Assembly: GCA_027886185.1 (NCBI GenBank)
Contig: WOAB01000233.1
Location: forward strand, 186,001-250,000
Direction: 5' to 3'
From: Rheum nobile
Taxonomy: Eukaryota; Streptophyta; Magnoliopsida; Caryophyllales; Polygonaceae
Length of the DNA stretch: 64,000 bases
Under the pieces are notes generated by a model. That model was not told where the DNA came from. It saw only the letters and a list, made by a program, of their open reading frames with translations, and searched no databases. Shown here one piece after another: positions 33,819 to 43,908 of this stretch. The stretch's first letter is position 1. Each line of letters starts with the position of its first letter. A program made the position numbers and the translations under genes.

Positions 33819-34694
33819 TGATAGCAACATGCATGGGAGGATTAATCAAAGGCCTCCAAGGAAGAGGCTCAAGGGGTACAGAAGGTTTTCCGCGATCGCG
33901 GAAGCCATAGCGCGACCGCGGAATTGTTACCGGCGATTTGGTTCTGGACAGTCTTCGGAAAAACGGCCATAACCGTGGCTAGAAAATTGATCTCGTGATG
34001 ATTCAAGACGCGTTGGAAAGCTGATTCAAAGATCTACAACTTCATAGTTTACGTCGATTCAAGATTCCAACAAGAAGATGGTCAAAATTGAGTTTTACTA
34101 AGAGTTGTGCAATTTTCAGCGGAAATTATCTACTTAGATTAGTTAGATAAGATTATATCCGATTTTCCTTGTTAGAATATCTTTATTTTCAGAATTATTA
34201 ATTAGTTTATTAGTTCCTTATTATAAGATAAAGAGAATTAGGATTCAAGCTTGTTTGGGTTCCTAATTGCTTCTTTAGCAAGTTTCTATCTTTTATTTTG
34301 TTTCCTTATCTTTAACCTTAGATAGATTTCTTATTTTACAAGCCATTAGGGCACGAAATTATCTATAAATATTCATGTTTTTCATTCAATAAAGGGGTGT
34401 TGATTTGAGTTGTAAGTTGAGTATGCTCCTTCCTTGAATCCCAACATCAAACCCTTCGATCCCACGGATCAAACTATCCCGTAGCTCGTCGCTTCAAGCA
34501 ATCAAACACCGTCACTTCGGTGTCTCATGATCATCACTTTGATCTCTCCGTTCATCTCTTTGAACGAGTTTGAAGGTTATCTCTTTAGCCCTAGAAAGCC
34601 ATCACTTTGGCTACGGAAGAGAAGGAATCGAATTCAAGCTTGAGGAATCAAAGATCCTGCGTTGCAGACAACACTTCAGGGGCTGTTCGCATCA
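33819..34694 (+). repeat. 3' LTR of LTR-RT3
   Basis: 876 bp, preceded by the purine-rich CAAGAACGGGAGAT. Shares ends and GC words with the 5' copy. Confidence 0.92.
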
Positions 34695-34699
34695 ATAAA

Positions 34700-35177
34700 G
34701 GCATTCATTTGGGCCTCAATTTACAAACAAAATTAGTATGGCGGAGGAGGCGAGGCCGTGGAATTTGCGGGGAGAATGAGCCGCAGCCAATTAGTACGGC
34801 GGAGGAGGCGAGGCCGCCAGGCGAAACGATGTCGACGGTGTCGAGACCGACGATGCTATCGGAGATAAGAGGCCGAGAGCGAAGCTCTGCGTTCCTCTTA
34901 TGAAGCAAGAAAGAGAAGACGACTTTGTGGCGATGACGGGGATCCTTTAGCCGAGGAAGCCAAAGAAGAGGCCAAGGCACATTCAGAAGCAAATCGATGA
35001 AGAAGACGAGAACTTGTTTTTGGTTTGTTTTTTTTTAAAACTTTTTCTATTAGTAAGTTGACGGAAGGGCATTTGGCGAAAAAAAATTAAAACTCGGGGG
35101 CACCACGCGAAATTGGTAAATCTTTGGGGCACCAGGCGAATTTCGCCATACCTCAGGGGTATCAGGCGAAATTTCCG
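34700..35177 (-). repeat. Right arm of the long-TIR element
   Basis: Inverted copy of 30899-31370 with small indels, ending CGAAATTTCCG before the ATAAAAAAAA target duplication. Confidence 0.85.
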
Positions 35178-35187
35178 ATAAAAAAAA

Positions 35188-35558
35188 TTTGATATCCCAA
35201 ATTGACCGAATCTGAATCTAACCCGAGAATATATGACTCGAACCCGACCCAATTAAGGAATATATGCAGAGTATTTGTAAAATATAAGATAAATATATAT
35301 GATATATGCCATTAAAATAATTGTAATATGCTCAATTATCCTAAAAAGAACATGATTATACTTAATTTTTGTAATTCAAAATTTTATAAAAAATAAAATA
35401 ATATAAATTAAAAATTAATACTAAAATTAAAATACGATTTTGCTTTACTAATATCAATTACATTAAAATAATTAATAATAATATTATTTTTTAAAAGATT
35501 TCATTTTATTTTGACATATTTAAATTATTTTTTAACTATTTAATAATATTTTAATAGT
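35188..35558. other. AT-rich spacer
   Basis: Very AT-rich DNA between two elements. Short GACCCGAACC-like words occur at its left edge and again after 39130. No gene seen. Confidence 0.5.
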
Positions 35559-35563
35559 GAACG

Positions 35564-36339
35564 TGATGCGAACAACGCCTGAAGTGTTGTCTGCAACGCA
35601 TGATCTTTGATTCCTCAAGCTTGAATTCGATTCCTTCTCTTCCGTAGCCAAAGTGATGGATGTCCTAGGGCTAAAGAGATAACCCTCAAACGCGTTTAAA
35701 GTGATGAACGAATGGATCAAAGAGATGATCACGACACCGAAGAGACGATGAACAATTGCTCGAAGCGACGAGCTACGGGATAAACGATCCGTGGGATCGA
35801 AGAGTTGACGTTGGAACTCAAGGGAAGGAGCGTACTCAACTTTACTGCTCAAATTCAACGTCAAGTTTACAAACTAGGGTTTTCTAAGTTTAAATATCGT
35901 CAAAATAATATTTCCTAAAAGAAAAGATCTCGGAAAAATAATCCGCGCCACGTCAGGACTACCGCACGGTTTGTAACACAACTGCACGGTTTGTTACAAA
36001 TCGTGCAATTCAACTGAGAGCTATAGTTTTGGGTGGTGCACGGTTTGCATGCAACACCGCACGGTTTGCAGCAAACCGTGCACTTCTACTGAACGACATT
36101 CTGATGCTTTCTCATCCGGCGTCGACTAAGGCGGGACCTCACCTAATCCTTCATAGGTCAAGAGAAGGACCCATTTAGGACTAGATGAACCCACGTCACT
36201 TGCGTGCGCCCGCGAGACTAATGATTGTGTTGCTCACTCCATTGCCCTTGTGCGAGCTCTTGTTACCTGGCCATTCGAGCACACCTTCATTGCTTCCTCT
36301 TCGTCCTTCGCCGTCATCGAGGGGGTCATGGAGCTATCA
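35564..36339 (-). repeat. 3' LTR of LTR-RT4
   Basis: 776 bp. It carries four copies of the word GCACGGTTTG in pairs plus inverted versions (35964-36090). It also encodes the last residues of the polyprotein (VTRARTRAME), because the integrase frame runs into the LTR. Confidence 0.92.
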
Positions 36340-36665
36340 ATCTCCCCTTCTTGGCTTCGAAATGTCCCCGATTCGTCCTCGTCGTCAAAAGTATGAGGCG
36401 TATAAGGAGGAAGATTAGCGACGTTGAACGTAGGATGCGCACCATAGTCATCGGGTAAATTCATGCGGTAGGCGTCAGCACCAAGGCTTTGTAGTACCTG
36501 AAATGCACCATCACTGCTAGCATCCATCTTGTGGCGTCGCTTGAATAGAAAGAGCTCGCGATGCAAGTGCAGCCATACCAAGCCTCTGGGCCCAAACTCC
36601 ACGGTACGTCGGCTTGCGTTGCGTTCCTGCAAAAGAGTAGACACCGTCGGGGGTAAATCATCCAA
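36234..36665 (-). pseudogene. LTR-RT4 integrase C-terminal region, ending inside the LTR
   Basis: Reads FGPRGLVWLHLHRELF, then GAFQVLQSLGADAYRMNLP and FNVANLPPY. This is the C-terminal domain of gypsy integrases (LVWVHL...GPF.VL....NAY.L.LP..Y....FNV..L..Y). The catalytic core, RNase H and RT are missing upstream. The frame crosses the purine tract and the LTR border at 36339 and ends in the LTR with QVTRARTRAME, a tail type seen in several plant gypsy families. A deletion joins it to the gag-PR piece. Confidence 0.8.
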
Positions 36666-36707
36666 AGCCTTAACATTTAAGAGACACGCTAAAGGAACAA
36701 GTAAAAA

Positions 36708-37385
36708 TCAAGGAAGACGTCCCTGAAGTATTGGAGAGACATCCCGGGACCGGGCTAAGAGAAGCCGGTTCTCGCATTTGCCTTGAATGCCGGGTTGTGG
36801 AGGTGTCTCAAACTTGAAGTGCTGGATCACCTTTTCATTGATGATGTTGCAGCAACTCCCACCATCTATGATCACACTAAAAGAAGCACCCTGGACCGCA
36901 CACTTAGTATGAAACAAATTGTCACATTGGTCAAGTAAGGTACCTTCTTTGGCGTTAAGAACGCGACGTGTAACCAAGCTAAGAGGCATGTTGCCTTGCT
37001 CATCCATAGAGCTGCATGTGTAGTTGTCCATCTCCTCCTCCTCCTCATCGTCATAGGTGTAAAATATCGGTCTGGCGTCGGGGGTGTCCTCGTCAACAGA
37101 CTCGTAGCCGGAGGTGTTCGAGAAGAGGGCATTGAGAAGGGGACCCCTGCGGTCCATTGGCCGGCTAGTTGTGGCCGGAGGGTTCAACATTGGGTCAGCC
37201 GTGGGCAGCTTCATGTCACTCATGGCCCGACGAAGGTGGGCAAGCTCGGCAGCCTGCACGGCGAGTTGGCGATCTTGTTCTTCACTCTGTGCACGAAGTG
37301 CGTCAATTCGCTCAAAGACGGAGTCCATCTGTCCGGGGATGCGGTTGCCCGTAGAAGGAGAGTAGATTGTCATAGGAACCTCCAT
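36708..37385 (-). pseudogene. LTR-RT4 gag N-terminus fused to protease
   Basis: From ATG at 37385 the frame reads MEVPMTIYSPSTGNRIPGQM, then a coiled-coil-like EEQDRQLAVQAAELAHL region, an acidic stretch (DDEEEEEMDN) and then VTRRVLNAKEG and SVIIDGGSCCNIINEK, the retropepsin active-site region (usually D[ST]GSCxN, here DGGS). The capsid and zinc-knuckle part normally between these is missing, an in-frame deletion. It stops near 36708, before RT. It is not a working protease, given the missing parts and altered active site. Confidence 0.75.
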
Positions 37386-37451
37386 AGTACCTATACGAAG
37401 CATATAACACAAGGAGTAAGGTGCACCAAGCAAAAGAACAAGTCCAAGCAA

Positions 37452-38292
37452 AGTCCTTGTCTCAAAAGTGAACCAATAAATTTTCCGCTGGGCGTACTAA
37501 TATTGGTTGCTCGTGAGGAGGGAGAGGCTTGAACGGAAGGCAACAAAGCAAGAACTAGCAAATCAAGTCCCAAACAACACACAAATTTCCAAGTACAAGC
37601 AGATCAAATCAAGTTTCTCAGAATTAATCACAAGAGAGTTGAAAATTTTGCCTTTTTCAATGAGAGTTGCATAGAGACATGAAAGAAGAGAAGATGGAGT
37701 ATGACCGTATGGTGCGTTCTCTACCTTTTCTTTTGTTTCTTTGTGTTTTTGAGGCTTCCGTCTTCCCAAACCTTTTTGTTTTGTTTGATGGAAGGTGAGA
37801 ATAGTATGTATGTTTTTGTTTATACGGTCACACTGTCTTTTTTTTTTTTTTGATATGATGAAGAATCAAGCAAGAAAGAACCACACAAACAAGTGTAGGA
37901 GAAGAAAGAAGAGACAAAGCAACTATGAGGGAATTAAATCGAACAACTAATCTAGCAATTAATCCAAAGATAAAACAAGACTTAAGCAACAAGAAACAAG
38001 GAAATCAAGTACGCAATTAAGGAAACAAGATAGTGCTAGAAGGATAAAAATTAAGGCTGTTGGAAAAGTAACCAAAACCTAAGGAAATTAGGGTTGTAGT
38101 CGTGAGAGAGAAGTGGCGGAATAGGGTGGTGGCGGCGGACGGTGGTAGTGGTGTGGTGGTGGTGGTCACGGCTAGAGTTTCGGCGAATGATGGTGGTGAG
38201 AAAAAAAATTCTGGGTTTTGCAAGCGGAAAATTGCAAGGAATCACAATAAGAGAGAAAAACAAACTTAGCTTGGATAGGCTCTGATGCCAGT
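37452..38292 (-). other. LTR-RT4 5' leader
   Basis: Non-coding leader between the primer site (38279-38290) and the gag start. It has a GGTGGTGGCGGCGG-type repeat on the + strand (38120-38170) and a poly-T tract (37838-37851). No gene. Confidence 0.6.
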
Positions 38293-39068
38293 TGATGCGA
38301 ACAACCTCTGAAGTGTTGTCTGCAACGCAAGATCTTTGATTCCTCAAGCTTGAATTCGATTCCTTCTCTTCCGTAGACAAAGTGATGGTTGTCCTAGGGC
38401 TAAAGAGATAACCCTCAAACGCGTTCAAAGTGATGAACGAAAGGATCAAAGAGATGATCACGACACCGAAGAGACGATGAACAATTGCTCGAAGCGACGA
38501 GCTACGGGATAGACGATCCGTGAGATCGAAGAGTTGACGTTGGAACTCAAGGGAAGGAGCGTACTCAACTTTACTGCTCAAATTCAACGTCAAGTTTACA
38601 AACTAGGGTTTTCTAAGTTTAAATACCGTCAAAATAATATTTCCTAAAAGAAAAGATCTTGGAAAAATAATCCGCGCTGCGTTAGGACTACTGCACGGTT
38701 TGTAACACAACCGCACGGTTTGTTACAAACCGTGCAGTTCAACTGAGAGCTGTAGTTTTGGGTGGTGCACGGTTTTCATGCAACACCGCACGGTTTACAG
38801 CAAACCGTGCACTTCTACTGAACGGCATTCTGATGCTTTCTCATCCGGTGTCGACTAAGGAGGGACCTCACCTAATCCTTCATAGGTTAAGAGAAGGACC
38901 CATTTAGGACTAGATGAACCCGCATCACTTGCGTGCGCCCACGAGACTAATGATTGTGTTGTTCACTCCATTGCCCTTGTGCGAGCTCTTGTTACTCGGC
39001 CATTCGAGCGCACCTTCATTGCTTCCTCTTCGTCCTTCGCCGTCATCGAGGGGGTCATGGAGCTATCA
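38293..39068 (-). repeat. 5' LTR of LTR-RT4
   Basis: 776 bp, the same length as the 3' LTR, with only scattered differences. GCACGGTTTG words lie at 38692-38814. Confidence 0.93.
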
Positions 39069-39073
39069 GAACG

Positions 39074-39387
39074 GAATTCTAAAAAATGACGTTTTTGACC
39101 CGTTGGTCAACCTGAACGCTCGCTAACCTGTAATGACTCGACCCAACTTGACCTGTTATACCATTTAACTCGATCCATTATCAACAAAACTTGAAATGAC
39201 TGAACCCGAACACGATATGACCGATCCGATTGACAATGTGTAAGGAATTTAACTATGCTCGGTTAATTTCTAATTTTCTAGCATAATATATAATATTCTT
39301 TTAAATTCACTTTTTCAATTCTTTTCTAACATTTTCTTCACCCGTCACCAAATTACCTTTGAGTTGATGCTGAATTAGGCTGACGTC
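39074..39387. other. AT-rich spacer
   Basis: No gene. Contains CGACCCAACTTGACC and similar words, as in 35188-35260. Confidence 0.4.
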
Positions 39388-39395
39388 CATAAAAG

Positions 39396-39981
39396 CGGGG
39401 GCGGAGATAAGTTTTTTTTCCAGTGGGGGCTAAAATTTTGATAAGCAAAAGTTTATCGTCTACATTACACAAAGCCCTAATTTTAAAGTATACAGTCTAT
39501 TTAGTCTACCGTCTATCTTATACAAACAACTCAATTTCAAAAATAAACATTATATTCGAACCCCAAATGAAATTTTACCCTAAATTGATCAAAAAATTAC
39601 ACAATTTGCACAAATGTCATCATTACTTACTACTTTCACTTCGTAATTTCAAAAACTTTATATAAAAAATTGATTTCAAAATATACAAATTCATAAGCCC
39701 TAAATTTTGAAAATTTAACACAAATAAGGATAGATATAAAGAAAATATTACATCATTTATTGGAAATTTTGTGTATAATGGGTAAAGTTGTATTTTTTCG
39801 TATTTTTGAGGATTATGCATAACAAATCCTAGATAAAAATTAATTTTATAAATAATTAAAAATACATAAACTATTTATAAAATATTTGAAGAAAATTTAT
39901 CAATAATAAATTAAAAAACATTTAAAAAGTTAAAAAATATTAGAAACTAATTTTTTTAAATCCCACATAAGTCTGCCCCTG
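39396..39981. mobile_element. Non-autonomous hAT element (586 bp)
   Basis: Ends CGGGGGCGGAGATAAG and CATAAGTCTGCCCCTG, an imperfect inverted repeat of the hAT type (CAGGGGCGGA). It is flanked by a perfect 8-bp duplication CATAAAAG (39388-39395, 39982-39989). The interior is AT-rich and non-coding. Confidence 0.88.
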
Positions 39982-40047
39982 CATAAAAGTCTATTAACTC
40001 ACATTCTGTTTTCTTTTGGTATTGCCATATTCAATTAACCCGCATAA

Positions 40048-40503
40048 TCTACTATATATCTACTAAACTAGAATCTAATTATGTCACATGGCACTCCCTC
40101 ATTAAAACCGATACATGACGCTCCCTTATTAAAACCGTCACATGTCTTTTTTTCATCATTTTCCTAAAATAAATCAAAATATAAATCAAAGATTTTTATC
40201 CTAAACCTATCACTAATCTCTTCCTAATTTAAATACAAATCAAGGACAAAGATTACAAGTTAATTACAAATATTACAAATCCAAAATTTCCTAACTATAT
40301 ACAAATCCAAAATTTCCTAATGATATACAATTCCAAAATTTCCTAATTATATACAAATCCAAAATTTCCTAACTATATTGCTTTTGATATTAATATTATC
40401 TAGATCTATTTTTTTAATACATACATTAATTTAATAATTATTAATATATTTTATTCAACATATATGACGTAAAAACCCTTTCCTGACACGGAAATTACAC
40501 TAG
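40048..40503 (+). mobile_element. Small Helitron-like element
   Basis: Starts TCTACTATATATCTACTAAAC after an A and ends CTAG before a T (A|TC...CTAG|T). About six bases upstream of the CTAG is a short hairpin TTTCC-TGACAC-GGAAA. It contains a four-copy 26-bp minisatellite. The ends fit Helitron rules, but the hairpin stem is short, so this is a probable call only. Confidence 0.55.
40275..40378 (+). repeat. Minisatellite, 4 x 26 bp
   Basis: Four units with core ACAAATCCAAAATTTCCTAA followed by CTATAT or variant. The outer units are identical and the inner two differ by a few bases. It is inside the Helitron-like element. Confidence 0.9.
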
Positions 40504-40661
40504 TTATAACCAAAATCAGTTAGAAATGTGTTTGGAATAAATATCATAAATCATGTGTAATTTCGGAATCGGTTAACCCCATTGTTTAATATAATCTCAA
40601 TTTATTGAAAAGTCGTACCTGTTGAAAAGAAAAGATGGTTGACTGAATCTCGGTCTAGGGT

Positions 40662-40790
40662 TCATTTCAATTCCAATTAGAATGTCTTAAAATGTATTAT
40701 CTTGTATTAAATTAATAATTTAATAAAATTTAATACAAGATAATGCATTTTAATTGTTAATTTGAGGAGATCCAAACATACCTTTATTTT
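40662..40790. repeat. Hairpin, possible MITE
   Basis: TTAAAATGTATTATCTTGTA (40687-40706) and its near complement TACAAGATAATGCATTTTAA (40733-40752) form a long AT-rich stem. Outer sequence CAAACATACC resembles a MITE end, but the left end is degenerate and no target duplication was found. Confidence 0.4.
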
Positions 40791-41899
40791 GTATATCTCT
40801 TTAGAATATGTTTACTTAAAAAAGTGTAATGAATTTAGTTAAATTTGGAAAATATCAATGTATTTTTGGTTATCTTTTGTAACTCTTGGGGTTATCGTCT
40901 TCAAGCCTTGTTTGATATGTCAAGTGATAGCGGTTGACATAGTGGTAACGATAGGGATAGAATGAGTTGTTAAAACTAGCTTAAATTAAAACGCAAATGA
41001 AAATAATATTAAAAGAAGTGTTTTAACGGTTACTAAATAAGAAATTGTACCTCAACCGTTAGTTACAAAATACATTATTCAATTGTAGCGAAGTTTTCTT
41101 ACTATATATATGTAAATTTAGTTTGTCCTCCGGCCTTGTGCGTTGCACGGAGATGACACTATTGATGCTCTCCAATAATGAGTATATCCAATCCAAAACC
41201 GAAAAATAGAGGTCATGATGTATGTATATAGAGGTATGTCATGATCGAAACAATAAGCTAAGCCATCACGTGAATATATTTAAGGTTGACAGTGAAGTAT
41301 GTTGGCTATGCTTCATTCATTGCTTCACCCATGTACCTTGCTATATTCTGCATAAATTTTACCAACTAAATTACCAAAGTTAGCTTATAAGTATGATACT
41401 AGGTGTCCACGAGATCACGAGTTCAATTCTCTCTTTCATATTGTAACCTTATAAGTGTTTCTTATAGACAAAAAAAAGTATGTCAGGCCTCATACATGAT
41501 GACATTTGTAATCATGAAATCAAATGTTTGATTCTCCACTCAGTTGTAATGGTATCTAAGAATCTCTTACCAATCTCAATCTCAATAATAAAAAATCACT
41601 CCAAAATATAATCATGTCTCTTGCAAAAATAAGTTTACTAATTACATGTTCGAAGCCTTATTAACCAAAGGCTTGTTTGACATGGTTGTGCATTGTCCAT
41701 TTGCAATTTTAAAGTAAACGGATTTGGGCAAAAAATCACTTTAAAAGGCTTAAACTAGCTACATAATCTCTGAAATAATTATATTTACCATATGTACTAT
41801 CATTCAAGCAACTCTTCTTATTCCAGATTGGCTTTGTTTAAGTGAATGGTGTCTTGGTACTATACTGACACGGGGGGAGAGTGTGAGATATTGTGCTTA
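40791..41899. other. Gene-free stretch with possible SINE relics
   Basis: Two tRNA-like pieces are suggested near 41365-41480 (GAGTTCAATTCTC, ending in CAAAAAAAAG) and 41480-41600 (TGTTTGATTCTCC, ending in AATAATAAAAAA), each a weak Pol III B box followed by an A-rich tail. A GC patch CCGGCCTTGTGCGTTGCACGG lies at 41131. Nothing else is supported. Confidence 0.3.
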
Positions 41900-41929
41900 G
41901 CTTGTTCACTTTTTCCTTCGACTTGAGTT

Positions 41930-42600
41930 GGAAACTGAGAAAATCCATGAGATGTGGTTTAAGGTCAGGGGAATGTAGCTAGGTTTTCACTTTATGAATT
42001 TGATGCATTACTGGCTTGAATTGCTCAAATACTCTAAATTTTGTTGTGCCTGAAGTTAATACGCAAGAAGAGCTTGGGGTTGCTAAATATACCTTAGACC
42101 ATTCTTATTGGTGTGTTTCTTAATGAGATTGATACAGAGAAGCAACTAAAACATACGCATTTGTTGGCTATTGAGGTTGTGTTGATATCTCAACGTCGTA
42201 ATTGTGATATTAGAGAAGATTTTTCAGGCTTGCATCTGATTTGGAGTAGTTTTCGAGGTGCCCTTAGGGTAGGGTAGTCTAACTCAGTACTATTGAGTCC
42301 CTCAGAAAGGTGAATAAGAGTCCACCTGAAAACGTGCAAAAGAATGAGACTAAGTATGATGCCAGAGTTGGTTACAACTTTTTTGGATTTCCTTTAGCTT
42401 TTCAGGTACTATGCATAGTTTTAGTATTTCCGTGTTTGTATGTTTTGTACATTATTGTCCTCTTATGTGTTTGTCTTACATGGTTTCAGGTGTGGGTTTT
42501 GGAGTCATTCCCTCTCTGAAATGTTGCCCATTGGGCTTTATCTGGTGTTAAAAGGGTGCCTTATTTTTGAGGTGGTTTACCTCATCTAAGAAGCTTGTGT
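41930..42600 (+). pseudogene. DUF1985-like accessory gene fragment
   Basis: Readable pieces in order: EMWFKVRGM then ARFSLYEFDALLA (41955-42030, one frame change), HTHLLAIEVVLISQRRNCDI (near 42155-42215) and YNFFGFPLAFQ followed by VWVLESFPL across an apparent intron (42372-42520, CAG|GTACTA ... TTTCAG|GTG). These follow the DUF1985 pattern of plant transposon proteins (xWFxVxGxxxRFSxxEF...GL; YxxxGFPxAxQxWxxExxP). Stops and frameshifts are present. In VANDAL elements a DUF1985-type protein (VANC) acts as an anti-silencing factor. That role is inference here. Confidence 0.55.
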
Positions 42601-42789
42601 GATTCCATCATTTTGTGAATTTTATAAAGAACAATAAATAGGTATGCTTTCTATTTAAGAGAACTCGAGTTTGGAAGCCATTACTACCCACACCAAAATG
42701 ATTTAAGTTGTACTTTCTGTGTATTTTGTTGTCTTGAAGTTGTAACTTTGTAGGTATTCTAAGTTCTGTAAAACTGTTGACCGGGATTC

Positions 42790-43740
42790 AGCTTTTTATA
42801 TGTTATTATGGTTGACAGTTATAAATACGTATTTTTGATGACAAATTGTTGATGACACTTTGGTTTGTTGAACATGTTTTATTTGTTAATGACAATTTGT
42901 ATGTGCTGATGACAAATTCTTGATGCTACTTTGAATATGTTGATGTCAATTTGAACATGTTTTGTTTGTTCATGACAATTGATAATGTTTTTAACAATTA
43001 CAACAAGTTGATGACACTTTAATTAGTTTGATGACAACTGGATGAAAATTTCAACATGTTGATGAGACTTTGAATATGATTTTGCTTGTTTGATGACAAA
43101 TTGAACATGTTGATGACACTTTTGCACATGTTTTGCTTGTTGAGTACAACTTGATTAGGTTTTTATGTGTTGATGGCAACTTGAACATGTTTTTATGTGT
43201 TGATGTCATTTAAATAGTTTGTGTTTGTTTATGACAACTTGAACATGGTTTGATGTATTGATGACAATTTTAAGCAGGTTGATGACACTAAACATGTTTT
43301 TGTCGTTGATGGCAACTTGAAGAAGTCTTTTTGTGTTGATGACAATTTGAATAGGATTTTGCTTGTTAATAACAATTAGAATTTGTTGATGACACTTTGA
43401 ACAAAAGTTTTCTTTATAGATGACAATTTGAAAATTTTGATTACAATTTGAACCGATTTTTATTTTGATGACAATTTAAACATGTTTTACTTGATAACAT
43501 TTCTTACATATTGATTACACTTGTTTCAATGACACTTGTATTGTTGCCAACACTTTGTTTGAATTATGACGCTTTTCTTGTTGTAATGACATATTGAATA
43601 TTAGTTGATGGCACTTTGAACACTGAAGATGACACTTTGGTGCTGATAGTTTTTCCTACTTTTGGTTAATGGCAATTTTGTTGGCTTGTTGTTTATGAGA
43701 ATTATAGTATATGACAATTTAGTCTATGAAAACATGTAAT
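42790..43740. repeat. Dense TGATGACA word array (left)
   Basis: GATGACA occurs fourteen times exactly, plus many one-base variants (GATGGCA, GATGTCA, ATTACA), in phrases of 25-35 bases such as TTGATGACAATTTGAACATG. Spacing and spacer text vary, so this is an array of words, not a classical tandem repeat. Confidence 0.85.
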
Positions 43741-43908
43741 AAATCATCAAAGGAAATTTATTCATAATATTTGATCAACACTTGTCTATTCAACCAGTAA
43801 ATAAGGTAACAAATCAGATGACGATTTTTGTATACAAAAGCTTGTATTAAGGACTATTCTATATTTTTCAATAAATGTCAAAATTATTCCACTTGCACGA
43901 CAATGTTG

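Larger units (their letters stand above)
31742..34694 (+). mobile_element. LTR-RT3: small gag-only gypsy-type retrotransposon
   Basis: LTRs TGATAGCAACATGC...TGTTCGTATCA occupy 31742-32632 (891 bp) and 33819-34694 (876 bp). The 5-bp duplication ATAAA lies at 31737-31741 and 34695-34699. The primer site TGGAATCAGAGC (32635-32646) is one base off the initiator tRNA-Met type. The interior is only 1186 bp with a gag-like frame. The last part of the LTR is shared with LTR-RT4 (GTTGCAGACAACACTTCAG). Confidence 0.93.
30899..35177. mobile_element. Long-TIR Mutator-type element, split by LTR-RT3
   Basis: Arms of about 470 bp (30899-31370 and 34700-35177) are inverted copies, starting CGGAAATTTCG and ending CGAAATTTCCG. 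They are flanked by the 10-bp direct duplication ATAAAAAAAA (30889-30898, 35178-35187), a size typical of Mutator-like elements. Removing LTR-RT3 leaves about 1.3 kb with no transposase. The outer part of each arm repeats a roughly 30-bp phrase with TTTCGCCTGATGCCCC. The inner part is GC-rich and may be captured gene DNA. Confidence 0.85.
35564..39068 (-). mobile_element. LTR-RT4: internally deleted gypsy retrotransposon
   Basis: Two 776-bp LTRs (35564-36339 and 38293-39068), each TGATGCGAACAAC...GGAGCTATCA on the + strand. The duplication GAACG lies at 35559-35563 and 39069-39073. Primer site TGGCATCAGAGC is on the - strand (38279-38290). The 1.95-kb interior keeps a gag-PR piece and an integrase C-terminal piece only. 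Transcription is leftward. Confidence 0.94.

Noticed and set aside
41120..41165. Helitron 3' hairpin-like GC patch CCGGCCTTGTGCGTTGCACGG
   Set aside because: No CTAG end or matching TC start could be placed at a sensible distance, so no element is claimed.
42790..43740. CRISPR-like array
   Set aside because: The TGATGACA repeats are degenerate, unequal in spacing and lie in a plant transposon; there are no constant repeats or spacers.
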